Below are positions 46,582 to 58,312 of a DNA stretch of 64,000 nucleotides, piece after piece. Source of the stretch: Cryptomeria japonica (lineage: Eukaryota > Streptophyta > Pinopsida > Cupressales > Cupressaceae); NCBI RefSeq assembly GCF_030272615.1, contig NC_081415.1, positions 624,773,740-624,837,739 of the forward strand, in the 5' to 3' direction. The notes under the pieces are model-generated. The model saw nothing but the letters and a program-made list of their open reading frames with translations. It ran no database searches and was not told the origin of the DNA. Every line of letters starts with the position of its first letter. Positions within the stretch are counted from its first letter, which is position 1. Made by a program: the position numbers and the translations under genes.

Positions 46582-46797
46582 AAAACCAATCAGTGAGCAC
46601 AAGAACTATCCCAGGACCCAGAAACAACCAACCAAAAGTGATAACTGGGCGAAAAAGAATCCAAATGAACTTAAAATATAGAATGAAGCACATGAACTAG
46701 CCTGAAACCCAAAATAAGATCTGCCTTGAAGAATAAGCAACTACTAGTACCAACCAGTAAGAACATAGAAAATTGCATAAAGAACTAAACAATAACA
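46582..46797 (-). repeat. G3 3' LTR, truncated
   Basis: Parallel to the last ~220 bp of the right LTR (AAGATCTKCCTTGAAGAA, GTACCAACCAGTAA). It ends AATAACA. The outer part is missing at the boundary with C4. Confidence 0.65.
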
Positions 46798-47199
46798 AAA
46801 CTAAAAGAAAATATTTTTTTATGATGTAGGATTGCTCATCGACCGGGGATGCTCCTGCATCAGACAACCAAGGCAGAAAAAGATGTTCCATGAGATACAA
46901 CTCATGAACATATAAAAGGATTCAGAATAAAGACCCCATGCCCATTTCTAATCCAAACATCTTCCTTATCTTCCAACCTCTTCTTTAGCTCATCTCGTAC
47001 CTCAACCGAATTCTCTAACCTCTGACCCTCTTTGTTTCTCTTCTCTTGCTTCAGATGTGCACATTATCTTTTTTTACTGCATTCTTTCTTCTGCAGATCT
47101 GATTTGGTTCTACCACAAGACTTCATCCAGTTTGTCATGATAAGCTTCCTGTCAACTGGTTCCATCTATCCATGAGGCTCAATAGTCAAATCCTTCTGC

Positions 47200-47588
47200 A
47201 TACTCATGTCACCCTATGGTATAACCTCTACAACTAGTTCTATCAGATCTTTCTTCAAACCCTCAGGTATAACCTCTGCATCCAGTTCTATCAAATCTTT
47301 CTTCAAACCTTCCAGCATAACATCTGCCACTAGTTTCTCAGTACTACAACTTTTCTCAAGACTTGGATTCTTCACCTCCTTCTCTTTCTCCTTCAAAGAA
47401 ATCAATGTAAACTTCTTCCCATCCTTCTCAATAGTTACTAGGTTTCTTCTATAGTCATAAATAGATCCTCTATCATACTACTAAGGTTTTTCCAACAAGG
47501 CATGACAAGCACTGATTGATACAACATCACACAAGACCTCATCCCTAAAGTTCCAAATATTAAAATTCACCAAACACTGCTCCTTTAT
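47200..47588 (-). pseudogene. pol: G3 post-protease segment
   Basis: In the same frame as the protease it reads VNFNIWNFRDEVLCDVVSIS then KFTLISLKEKEKEV, the conserved gypsy stretch between protease and RT. It then enters a 51-bp tandem duplication (47,215-47,335) encoding EVIPEGLKKDLIELD twice. One or two stops fall near 47,480. No RT follows. Confidence 0.7.
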
Positions 47589-47885
47589 CTATATCTTTCG
47601 ATCATCTTGTAACCAACTTACCTCATAAGGACAATGATGTTCAAGCCTTTTCAATCCAAGATTCACAACCATCTCCTCAGATACCAAATTGTCACTACTT
47701 CCACTATCTACAATAACCTTACAACACTTACCACCTGATTTACACACAATCAAGAAAAGACACTTCCTTTGAGTAGATCCGATATCCTTTCTCCTGAACA
47801 TAAGGGATTCTCCTTGCTTTGGTGCATTGTCAGATCTAGTACCATCACCTTTTGGTTCCTCATTTGCCACATAACTTCTTGCCAT
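47589..47885 (-). pseudogene. pol: G3 aspartic protease
   Basis: Residues ~50-70 give CCKVIVDSGSSDNLVSEEMV, a gypsy retropepsin with the active-site DSG (DTG in many relatives), followed by HHCPYEVSWLQ. The frame links directly to Gag upstream across one stop near 47,886. It would process the Gag polyprotein. Confidence 0.88.
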
Positions 47886-48988
47886 TCCCTATTTACATTC
47901 ATAGAATCTATGTCCGGTTTCTCCACACTTGTAACATTTGCTAGGAAATTCTCTACTGATACTGCTACTACCTTTCCTCTATATCTTTTTCTCTAGTTCT
48001 TTACTCCACTTATGTTTAGACTCATCTTCCTCAACCAGTGTCTTCATATTGTCACTCATCTGACTTTTGAATTTCTCCTTCCCTCTATTTGGTTGTCTTC
48101 TTCTCATCTTCTCCTCAGCCTTCAAAGCATATTGGTAAGCTTCCTCAACTTTGGAAACCATCAACATACTAATTTCATCATGAATGTCAAATGCAAGTCC
48201 ATTTATGTACCTCACCACCTTTTCTCTGTCCATCTCTCTATGTCCAAATCTAATCACCACTTTGAAGAATTCCTCAGGATATTCTTTCATAGTCATGTTC
48301 TTCTGTTTGAGGTTCTACAACTTCTTGAACAATTCCAGTTCATAGTCTCCTAGTATGAACTTGGCCTTCAATATTGTAACCATCTATCTCCACTAGATGA
48401 TCCTCAATTCACCATTCTCTACTCTATCTTTTTGTAATTCTCTCCACCATAAGGGAGCATGCCCTTTCAACTTAGTATGTACCAACTGGACTCTCGGTGG
48501 GTCCTTAACATCCTCAAACTCAAAGTAATCCTCCAACTCTACGATCTGATCGATCAAAACCTTCGGGTTCAATGCTTTGAAAATTCAGGAACTTCAACTT
48601 TATGAACTTTACTCGCTTGCGCCACTGCTCTGAGGAATATTTCTTCTCTTTCATCTTCCAATCCTTTAGCTTCCTCAAGCTTTTCATCGACTTCCTCATA
48701 ATCATCCTCAGAATCAGGGTTCCTCCACAAACTAGCCAAAACATTTTGGATTTCATTTCTCACTTCATTCTTGAAGTCTTCCATCATCCGCTCTACCCTT
48801 CGAGCATTTGTGCTTCTAGGCGTCATCTCCTCTTCCACTTTGGTGAACTGCCTCAACTCAGCGATTTGACTATCAGTTTCAATTGCCTCCCCTTGATGAT
48901 CTATTGAACAGACACATAGTTTGCCTCTAATCGGTGATCTATCCACCCAAAGGAATTCCTCAATGTTCACAAACAATTCTTCCATCAC
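47886..48988 (-). pseudogene. gag: G3 Gag
   Basis: The N-terminal acidic region is the frame 48,988-48,569. After a frameshift near 48,570 the Retrotrans_gag core follows (FEFEDVKDPPRVQLVHTKLK, HAPLWWRELQ), then KEYPEEFFKVVIRF, the GLAFDIHDEISML block and a basic tail in 48,296-47,979. A CCHC zinc knuckle, CYKCGETGHRFYEC, near 47,930 is fully intact. A few stops interrupt the frame. This is the structural protein that packages element RNA. Confidence 0.88.
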
Positions 48989-49002
48989 CTAGTCTATAAC
49001 CA

Positions 49003-49014
49003 GCTTTGATACCA
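49003..49014 (-). promoter_or_regulatory. G3 primer binding site
   Basis: TGGTATCAAAGC on the minus strand, two or three bases from the inferred 5' LTR end. It is initiator tRNA-Met-like. Confidence 0.75.
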
Positions 49015-49016
49015 CT

Positions 49017-49763
49017 TGATGCACTCATAACTAGTAAAACCCTCAAAGAGAATCAACCGGCTTATGCAAAAAGAGCAACACAATGAAAGAAACAAGAAAA
49101 CATAAGAAGATTACATAAATAGATCATATTAATGCCTTAGAGCTTTCGACAATCATCATATAATCATCAAAGAACATTTGTTAATTAACTGGTTACATGT
49201 AGGTTAACAACTAGATACAATCCAATCCAGGACTCTAAGAATCAACCAGATCACAAAATACGAATCTAAAACCTTATTCTCAATTCTACTTCCTCTACCC
49301 CTACAAATGATTACATAATATCATATTTATACCCACTAGAACATATCCAGGTTGGCCTCATAAGATTACATTTACCAATGCAGGAAAATGAAATGTGTAA
49401 ATAGGTCGGCCCTAAGAATTAAAAATCTTTCCAGAAAATAAAAACCACAAACTGCGATTTGGCAGGAAGGTTGGCCACATGCCAAAGAACATCGGACGAG
49501 ACCCAAAATAGATCCACATGCCAAGAATCACACCATTAATGAAGGAAAACCAACGGGTAAGAACAAGAATTGCCCCAAAACTGAGAAACAGTCAACCGGA
49601 AGCGATAACTGACTGGAAAAGAACCCAAATGAACTGAAAATCTGGAATTAAGCACTTGAACCATCCTAGAAACTGAAAATAAGATCTTCCACGAAGAACA
49701 AGAAACTACCAGTACTAACCAGTAATAACATAAAAAACTACATAAAGAACAAAACAAAGAACA
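49017..49763 (-). repeat. G3 5' LTR
   Basis: Inferred limits TGATGCACTC...AAGAACA. About 220 bp at its right end recur at 46,582-46,797. Confidence 0.65.
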
Positions 49764-50300
49764 AATCTTTGTTTTCTCCTATCTCCATTGATCTTGTTTG
49801 ATATATTTGCTCTCAGATTTTGTATTGTGCATAAGAGGTCAACAAAGAATAGATTGTGGTTGTGTAGATGCTTGATTGCATGAAGACTAATTCTTTTGAT
49901 AGGGTTGATAAGGATGAAATAATTCGCTGATATAGAAGACACCTTAGAAAATGGAGGGATGGGATTCAAGAGGTGAAGGGATAAATGACCAGGTAGGATT
50001 AAAGGGTAGGTACCAGACATAATAAAATATTAGAGAGGTGGTTAAAGGCCAATTAAGATGAATGTCAACTGTCATGGAGGGAAAAAGCTAATGAATTAAT
50101 TAAATAAATAAAAATCGATTTAAATAATAGAAGAAGTGGGACCAATCAATAAATAAAATATTTATTTAATTTAAGAAAAAGATAATTAAAATATATAAAA
50201 ATATTTATTTAAATGAGGAAATGCTAGAAGAGGATTAATGAATTAATTAAATAATTAAAATATTTATTTAATTAGGTTAGGACAATTTTAGGTGTCTACA
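49764..50300 (-). repeat. LTR remnant of a G2-like family
   Basis: The right end reads TTTAGGTGTCTACA at 50,287-50,300, the same outer end as the G2 LTR, preceded by AT-rich TTAATTAAATAA strings like those in G1 and G2. The left part is cut by G3, and no partner LTR is seen in the window. It may be a solo LTR or the 5' end of an element interrupted by G3. Confidence 0.5.
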
Positions 50301-53300
50301 GAGGGCATGCATGAAATCCTAGCAAGAAACATCAACCTTATGGGAGGCTTCAAGCCACGAAGTGCATAGAAAAGATATCATTTGTCAATTCTAGCATTTT
50401 CTTAAGGTTTAAAACCTCTACTATACAAGGGGTAATTTCTCCTATAATCAACATTATTGTAGTGGAGGTTAATTCATCATTGGGGTTGACTTAGGAAAAA
50501 TCCTATACAGCACAACATTTTCTCCTCTTTGTGTATAAAAAAGTGGCATAATTGTATAGAGCTAACTAAGACACATAGTTATAGATTTGAAATAGACAAA
50601 AACCTTGAGAATAATATAATTACCCATATAGTAAAATGATTTTTGAATTATTTTTGGGGAGAGAAGCCTAGAGAACCTCTTGATCTAATATCCAAAACCT
50701 CAACTTGCAAGACAATTCTAAGGAGTATGGTGTCTCGCTCCATAGACCGACTATTTTATGCCTCAGATTTCAATGATCAGTTACTTTATGAATTCTACTT
50801 CTAGATCTATCCTTTTGAGATGATTTCTAGTTATGTATCTATTTGTGTATGATAAATATTGCCTATTTTTCATCATTTCTTATCTTAATCATATCCAACC
50901 ATGTCAAGTAAAAAAGTGGAACAATTGATCATGGTGCTAAGATATCATAGGGAACTAAAGTTGGGCCTAATTGATTGTTCCCTAATGAGATTATATTACA
51001 AGTAAGAAATGGTTCCTAGTTTCCACTTTTAAGCTAGAGATAGCCATTCTCTCACTATTTTAGAGACATTTCTAAAATTTCTTATCTTCTTTAAGGAGAC
51101 TATTAGACTAAACAAAAACATGAAATGCTTACTTAGTATATCTTGACATAATTTTGAACCTATAACTTCTCCTAGACTAAATAACCCTAAATAAAATTAG
51201 TGTTTTTGGTTGATGTTGATTACTCATGCACCTAGATGCTCTTATATCTTCTATGTATGAGTTACTTTTTATTTTAGAGAATATTTTTAATATTGTATTG
51301 ATACCATATTTGTGGTGTAGTGTCATTTAAAAATTTACATTTTATCATTCTTAAGTCTATATATTAACCTTATGGTATAGAGGTGGTATCGTTATTTTAT
51401 ACTTTACCACACTCTACTAAAATTCTATTTGATTAAATAAAAAGGTATGGTTTGTATTTATTTACTTGTTTCTATTAAATTAGTGCAAGATAAACATCTC
51501 TTTGGTGGTGGATATTTTAAACCTATTTTCTCCATTTATATCATGAGCTATGTATTTTATTTTTTATTATTGTTTTATATTTTTCATCCATGATATGTTT
51601 CTAATTAACTTAATTATATTTTGCACACTTCTTTCCTACACAATTAGTATTGTTATTCACCAAATTTTTAATACTCCTCTTCCCTCTACACCTTATTCTA
51701 AACACTTTACATGAACCAAGACTATATTAATATGCTTCTATATTCTCTCTCCTCTACTCTTCAAGACTCAAATGTAATTTTTGACACCATCTAACATAAT
51801 CCTAGTAAGGGGGTCTAGTAGAAGACTACATAGAAATCCAACCTTATTATAAATCACAAATATCTTAATATCAAAACAACAATATGAAACAAAAGAAAAT
51901 TAATATATTACTTTCCATAATTATATATATCACATCAAAATAACTACCTCTAGGAATTATAGTAGAGCTATAATCTAGTCTTAAAATTTTAAACAAATCA
52001 TGCACTAAACAAGATTGTGACTATAATTATCAAATTTATAGAGTCTAGTTATCTTCAATATATCTTCTCCTAATAGTTGAACCTTCACTTATAATTTTCT
52101 TTTGTACTCAATATTTGCCTTCTTTTCTTATTGGAGATTGATGTACTAAGTTAGAACCCAAAAGTTATCACATATTCCTCCATGCAATTAGAATAAAGAT
52201 CATGGGGAGATATTAAATTATTTCTCTATGAATTTCACCTTGGAATTAAACACATATCTATAAAATATTAAGTGTTCTCTATTTGTTATGTATCAAGCTA
52301 TATGATTCCAAGACCAATGTAAATCTAAATATGGACATCGCTAAGACTAATTATGCGAATAGTAACATTATATATTAGAACAAATCCCAAAACATAATGC
52401 ACACCTAAGAAACATTTTATTACTAATTAATTTGAGAAGACATCTTGTATAAATAACATGAAATACAAATCGATACATGAGCATTCTCTACATAATTTTA
52501 TCTTCTATAGAAAATTCTCACAACAACCTAATGCATTTAAGTTACCACACAAATGATTCTACCTATAATTTGAAATGCTAAAAATGATAATTGTCTACCA
52601 TTTGCAAGAAAGAAAAAGGTTGCTACTATACTAAGAACTCTTCAAAAGGTAAAATTGCATAATGAAAATATATTTTGTTGGTGCAAGATTTCTTCTAATC
52701 GTAGATACTTATACATGATTCCCATAAGAAAATTTACATAATGATGGGTATGAAAGGTGGTGTACATAAATCCAATATTTAAAACCGGCTAAACATCCAA
52801 CACAAGAAAGGGAGTACTAGTACATTTATTAGTCATTTAAACCAACCTTTAATTATATCTAATGGTATGAGATTTAATAGAAATGAGATATCAAATTTAA
52901 CCCATTTGTATCTCAAAGTTTCTAACTTTCCTCACATACATTATAAGTAGTGGCCATGAAAGAGATTTGTGAAAACCATCTAGAAAATGGATTCCTATCA
53001 CACATAGGTCACAATTGTATTCCTATTGACGATTGTAAGGAGAATATGTAGGAATCTTACTATAGTCCTTCAAAATTTCACTTTTAAATAAGAGTTAGTA
53101 GAAATTTGATAGAACAGATTGTATTAGCCAAAATAATGTGATTGTAAAGATTACAACTTTCTTAATATATGCCATTGAAAAATTAGCCAATTAAAAAAAA
53201 AATTTGTGTACCCTTACCAATTCATAACAACCCTATAATCTATTTCCTTATATTTCACGTCACATCTCCGTAAGGGTAGAAATAACCATGATAATATATT

Positions 53301-54010
53301 TTGTGATTGATGGGTTCCTAATGCCTATTTTAATGGCTTGCAATAAGGGGTTTATATAAATGACACTATAAGATATTTTTTTAAAAGTGTACAAGACCAT
53401 TTTGGCCTACCATAGGCCATTGTATAAGATAAAAATAGTAGGCTTTTAAGTTATTTTTTGTCTTCCTTATTATTTATGATAAACACAAAATGCACAATAT
53501 ACCATCCACAAATAGATGCATAAACAAAGGTTATCAATAACAAGATTATGCAACATAACACATGCCACAATTAGACAAGTTATTGATGATGTAACCTACT
53601 AGAATATGTATTCACTACCATACATTTTTATGGGTCATGTGATCTTGTTTACAACTACCATGCTGGTTGGAAAAATGAAAACTAACTATTTCTTAAGCAC
53701 ACTACCTACTATTAAATATTAGATGGTTCAATAGCCAAAATAGTTTATTGCTAATAAAAAAGAGAGTTATTTCCCATTTTTAAGCATAGATAATGTATAA
53801 ATTTACTTTTTTTTAGAATGCAAGAATTGAGTAGCCCCCTTATGAACTGCAATGCCTCTAGTAAACTTTTTAACGTGACCAATGATACTCACGCAACACA
53901 TCCTCTAGTAGCATGTGGGTTGTGGGGAAAGTAGACCTCATGACCTCATGCCTTACCACTAGTAGCTATTGCTAATCAAAACAGGCCCATAAGTTGCAAA
54001 AAATTACTAT
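50301..54010. other. Unassigned AT-rich region
   Basis: 3.7 kb with no reading frame over 60 codons in any frame. I see no recognisable domain, RNA gene or repeat partner. A 7-bp perfect stem with 3-nt loop (TGGCCTA-CCA-TAGGCCA) at 53,403-53,419 is the only structure noted. Confidence 0.4.
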
Positions 54011-54020
54011 TAACATCAAA

Positions 54021-54275
54021 GGGTTGTAGTTCATTTGGTTGAGCATAATTGAAAAGGGTGGTGATATGTTCTTTGATTATGTCATCCAACAAGGTTCAAA
54101 TCCCTCAATGACGCAATTAATAAGAGATCAGACAAAAGATCATGTGAGGTGAATTTGGGAGAATATCTAGCCTCACTCACTTTAATCCAAAAGAAGTAAA
54201 TTATATGTGTAACCTAGACTTGTGCTCTCAAGACAAATAAGTTGCAAAATCACCTAAAATAAACATAAAACAATT
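54021..54275 (+). mobile_element. tRNA-derived SINE
   Basis: Starts GGGTTGTAGTTCATTTGGTT, containing a polymerase III box A (TAGTTCATTTGG, 54,027-54,038). A box B (GGTTCAAATCC, 54,093-54,103) follows 66 bp later. After box B comes ~170 bp of non-tRNA body. The two boxes and the GGGTTGTAGTTCA start are typical of plant tRNA-related SINEs. The spacing is longer than in a normal tRNA and no acceptor stem closes, so it is not a tRNA gene. The 3' end is uncertain. Confidence 0.6.
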
Positions 54276-54369
54276 TTTAAAAACAATTAACCATTCACCA
54301 TTAAACAATTTGTTATTTAACTAAAAAGGTTTTTTTTTAATGTGAGAATTATTGAAAAAATGAAATGAT

Positions 54370-55060
54370 TCTTTCCTCCGAAAACAATTATCTTTGACGA
54401 CCGGGTCTACTTTTTACTATTTATATTTAAGAAACCGGGCAAACTCGCCAACAATCTTTGTAAGGAAAAGTCTCTTGAAATCGAAAGTTTATCCAGCCAA
54501 GTACGTTGATGACGAATCGTAATGTGTTTTAACCTCGTCCAAAACAGCCCAAGAATCAAACCCTCGATCTCAGATAATATCAGCAAATCCTAATTAACTT
54601 ACTTGAATGGCATGAGTATAAGAATAGGTATATGGAATTGTAAGTTTTCCCAAATAGGAAATATAGAGCCTAGCCTATATATTGCCATTAATTTGTATTG
54701 TGGGGTACGTACCAGCTGAATCCATTTTAACTGCAACTACGTAATCTTGACAGAGATAGACAAGCCAGTCGAAAAGGAAAACAAACAATCCAAATTCAGC
54801 GTAAAGTTGAAAAGAGGCTGACTATGGTAAAATGCCAATTAATTAGGGAAGTTGCTCGCAGCTGTATATTTTACCAGTCCATCTGTACGTCTCTCTAAAA
54901 GTTTGTCATATAGGAGAGTAGAATGCATATAAATCCACCACTAAAGAGCAGATATAGTGTACTGTGGGCTTTTCTGGCAGTTAATGATGATGACATTGTC
55001 AAGAAGATGGGTGACATCATTACTCATACTTATGTACAGTCCAGTGCCTGTTTTTTAAAA
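54370..55060 (+). promoter_or_regulatory. Promoter-like, non-repetitive-looking stretch
   Basis: More mixed in base composition than its surroundings and with no partner in the window. A TATA-like CATATAAATC lies at 54,926-54,935. An ATG at 54,984 starts a 24-codon frame that begins like a signal peptide (MMMTLSRRWVTSLLILMY). Downstream (55,060 on) the frame closes. This could be the 5' end of a lost or split host gene. The evidence is only positional. Confidence 0.25.
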
Positions 55061-55735
55061 GAACCAAACAATCTACAGCTCATAGTGTTAGATTAAGTAT
55101 TTGGAATAAGTTTTTCTCTTCATCGATCTATGTTTTCTTCTCTTATTAATCTAGTGTCAGAACGTTAACTTTTACTTGGTGTTGATCACAGATTTTACAA
55201 TGGACATGAATTCTGAAGTTATATTCTAAAGCTAAATCATATAATTCCTATTACACAGAAATATCTCTGCACATATTCTTGTCCTTCTTCGCTCTCTTTT
55301 CAATTGAAAATCGTTATGTGCTTCAAATTCTTCTAAATAATATAATAGGAATCTTATTATAGCAGTGCTAACTATGAACAATCTCGTTAAAAGGGGCTTC
55401 AATTTGGTTAATAGATGTATTTTGTGTGTGGGCCAATTAATCTTACACTATAAGTTCACTAGAGAATTTTGGGATGATATGTTGTCTTCGTTTCAAGTTA
55501 ATTAGGTTAACTCCATAAACACAAGAAGCTTTATTGAAATTTAAAGAGGTAATACCTCTTATAAACATCCTGTAATGAAAAAACTATGGAACCAAATTCT
55601 CCCCACCTCCCATAAAGCATCAAGAACATCAAGAAGTTTCTCAACCCCCTACCAATATATATTTACCTATCAGATTGAATTGGGGAATCACTTGTCAAAG
55701 TCAGTAAGATAATTCTAAGAGATCATATTCAATGC
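55061..55735. other. Unassigned stretch before LINE RNase H
   Basis: No supportable feature. Part of it should be the upstream portion of LINE L3, but I cannot read RT motifs in it. Confidence 0.35.
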
Positions 55736-56240
55736 AGAAATCCAAAAAAGGGATGGGTCAAATTAAACTTTGATGCATGTAGCAAAGGTAATCTTAGAGT
55801 TACAAAAGCATGGGGTATAGTAAGAGATGACAAAGGATAAATGATAGAGGGTTATGCTAAACAAGTTGGGATCAAGACAAATAATGAAACAGAGGTGTTT
55901 TTTGAGTGGTGGAAAATCAAATGGGTCCTTGCGCATGGTTTTCAAAAAGTGATAATTGAAAGTGATTCCAATATTGTGATTGATCTCATAAAATCTTCCT
56001 ACACTTGCCATGTAAAATAAGAAACCTCATTGAAGATATTAGAGAACTCCTTACCTTGTTAGCATAACGTAGAATTCAAAATATGTATAGGGAAGGAGAT
56101 AAGTTAGTTGATGCTCTAGCCATTGAAGGCTTACAATATTTTGAATGGAACTATTGGGAGAATGAGAGGAATATACCCCCTCCAAAAAGGAATATTCAGA
56201 TCAATCATAGGCAAGTGATTTTAATTATTCATGCAAGGAA
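55736..56240 (+). pseudogene. LINE L3 RNase H domain
   Basis: The frame starting near 55,745 reads KKGWVKLNFDACSKGN, then AWGIVRDDKG, then GIKTNNETE (catalytic Glu), VIIESDSNIVIDLI (Asp) and, after a shift, MYREGDKLVDALA with the last Asp. This is the full RVT_3 RNase H layout of plant LINE ORF2, with one early stop and about two frameshifts. It matches the domain at 22,633 in order and motifs but differs clearly in sequence, so it is a different LINE copy or subfamily. Confidence 0.8.
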
Positions 56241-56524
56241 CTAAATTGATAAATATTTTTGGGGAGTACCTTTGTGACCTGGGTAATGATGATGCATAGC
56301 AAGGTGTTTAGTCATTATGAAAATATGGTCACTAAGCCTAGATGGACACATTGAATGGAAAAATATTGGCAACACGTGAGAAAAGATGGAGGCATGTATA
56401 ATCATGAATTCAAAGGCAATACTAATATCTTTCTAAAAATACTATGGGGACAAATAATGAAGTATTGATCTACAATCCCGATGAAATTATAGCGACCTAG
56501 CTGATACAAATATTCCAAATCGAT

Positions 56525-58312
56525 AGCATAAAAATGGAAATAAAGAGATGAATAAGGGTATGGATAAATTTAATTAATGTCTATCTCTTTCATGTGGTAA
56601 ATATGGAGGGATTTTAAAAGTGGTCTATTTGATTAATACTAAAGTTATTTTGAAAATCATAGCTAAAAGGGCATTTTATTGTCTTTCTTCTCTAGGTCCT
56701 AGGTTTCCTCTTGTTACTTTGTCTGTGAATAGTAGGAGAGCCTTAATGGGGGCACAAACACTGAGAGTTGAGCCGACTTCTTTCATTTTCCTCAAGAAAA
56801 ATACTAAGGTCCAAGATATTTTTTTAAGTGATGGGATTACCTCATTCTTTAGAGACATAAAAATAGAATATGAGGATTTCTTATTCCAATTTATCAATAG
56901 TAGAAGGGATGAAAGAGTGTATGTGGTAAGCATAAAAATCAAGATCTCAAATGAACTTGTCACATAGGTCATTGAGTTAAGTTTTGAAGGAGAGAAGGTC
57001 ACTCACTTCAACCAGAAACAAGCATATGAAGTCTACATTAAAATGTTCCTAGAGAAGGGTTAAAAAATCAAGCCCCACTAGAATGGGTTTAGTAAGAACT
57101 CTAAGGTTCCTCCTTGGCAAGTATTGAGCTATTATCCAATTAAGGAGTTTACCCCCCATTAAACCAAGGCTTTCTCTATGCTATTTACAATTTTTTTTAG
57201 AAACTACTCCTTTGAATCCCACTCCTTCCTAGGATGTGTTACCCTTGGGTCATGACCCTAACCATTCCTAGAGTGGAGAAAATAAAATTTTCCTTTTTTG
57301 AGGTTGTGTCGTCTTTGTCCAAATTCATCTCATTGAAAAGAAATATCCTTTATTTTTCCCCCAAAAAATAAAAAATCCAAGAGTATATATGATACCCCTC
57401 CTTTAATTATGAAATATAGCCCAAATACCGTACCTTATAAATGAAAAAAGGTTCTTAATTCCTGAAGTAATAGAAAAAAAAATAATATGGGTAAAGGAAA
57501 AGTTTTTTAAATTCTACATTAAAATATCCTAGTTGCCTCATCCCATCCCTCAAACCATTGATATTCTGGATGGGAAATATGTTAAGTAAATTATTAAAAC
57601 CTCCTTAGGAAATAAGAGGTCTATTATAATCTACTCTTACAACAATGGCTAAAAATGTTTCTAGACTTGGGAAAAGCTTCTTGAAGAAGAAGAGGAGGCC
57701 CAATTTTATTATTCAACCGCTAATGAAGAAGTTATTGAGGACATTGAGAAAATTCTAAAGTCCAACCGCTAAACATAAAGACCTTGTGGCTAGGGTGGAA
57801 GTTTTATAATTCCCATAGAATTTAATTGGATGTGAGAAGAACATGGAAAGACTATACAACTTGGAGTAAGCCATAGAACAGTTACTAAAAATCAACAATA
57901 ATAGATCATGCATAAAACTATGATCGAGACAATCACTACAAGGAGTAAAGTTGACATAAGAGTAAAGAAGAATGGTCGAAAAAATAGGGATGAAGATAGG
58001 AAGAAAGAAAGAAAACTACGACTTCCATAGTTTGGGAGGCGACTCTAGAGAAAATGTTTGATGTTTAGAACTACATCTTTTAGAGTTTGTTATGTTTTTA
58101 TTGATACTCTATTTTTTTTTGTTACTATTGTGTTTTGATATGTTGTCTTTGCACTTTTTTTTAAATAATTTTTTTGAATGTATTGTTAATAGTTAATTAT
58201 TATGCATAGTGTTTCTTGATGGATTGCCCTCCAAGCCTTTGGTTTTGATAGTTTTTTATTCCACTTTGTAATGGTTGGGGGACCTTCTCTCACTTATCTC
58301 AATAAAAAAAAG
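56525..58312 (+). mobile_element. Unidentified dispersed element, copy B
   Basis: Partner of 35,010-36,985. The open frame 56,620-56,967 (115 codons) encodes KVILKIIAKRAFYCLSSLGP, FLSDGITSFFRDIKIEYEDF and INSRRDERVYVVSIKIKISN, then continues past one stop with NQKQAYEVYIKMFLEKG. Near 57,770-57,990 a coiled-coil-like tail appears (CEKNMERLYNLE). The unit ends at a CTCAATAAAAAAAAG sequence (~58,300), which looks like a poly(A) end. LINE RNase H lies just upstream. I do not recognise the protein. It may be an ORF of a non-LTR element or a gag-like protein. Confidence 0.5.

Larger units (their letters stand above)
46582..49763 (-). mobile_element. G3: Ty3/gypsy gag-protease element
   Basis: The right LTR at about 49,017-49,763 shares ~220 bp with 46,582-46,797, so the left one is a truncated 3' LTR cut at the C4 junction. 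A primer-site complement (GCTTTGATACCA, 49,003-49,014) lies just inside the right LTR. The interior encodes a gypsy Gag, zinc knuckle and protease. It stops before the reverse transcriptase, so the element is either non-autonomous by design or internally deleted. No target-site duplication can be checked because the left end is lost. Confidence 0.8.

Noticed and set aside
48012..48907. Plus-strand ORFs of 101 and 113 codons
   Set aside because: They are shadows of the minus-strand gypsy Gag of G3.
53403..53419. Perfect 7-bp hairpin TGGCCTA-CCA-TAGGCCA
   Set aside because: It is too short to stand out in 64 kb and has no context suggesting a terminator or regulatory role.
54021..54110. A tRNA gene
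   Set aside because: Box A and box B are present but the spacing is too long and no acceptor stem pairs; a SINE head explains it better.
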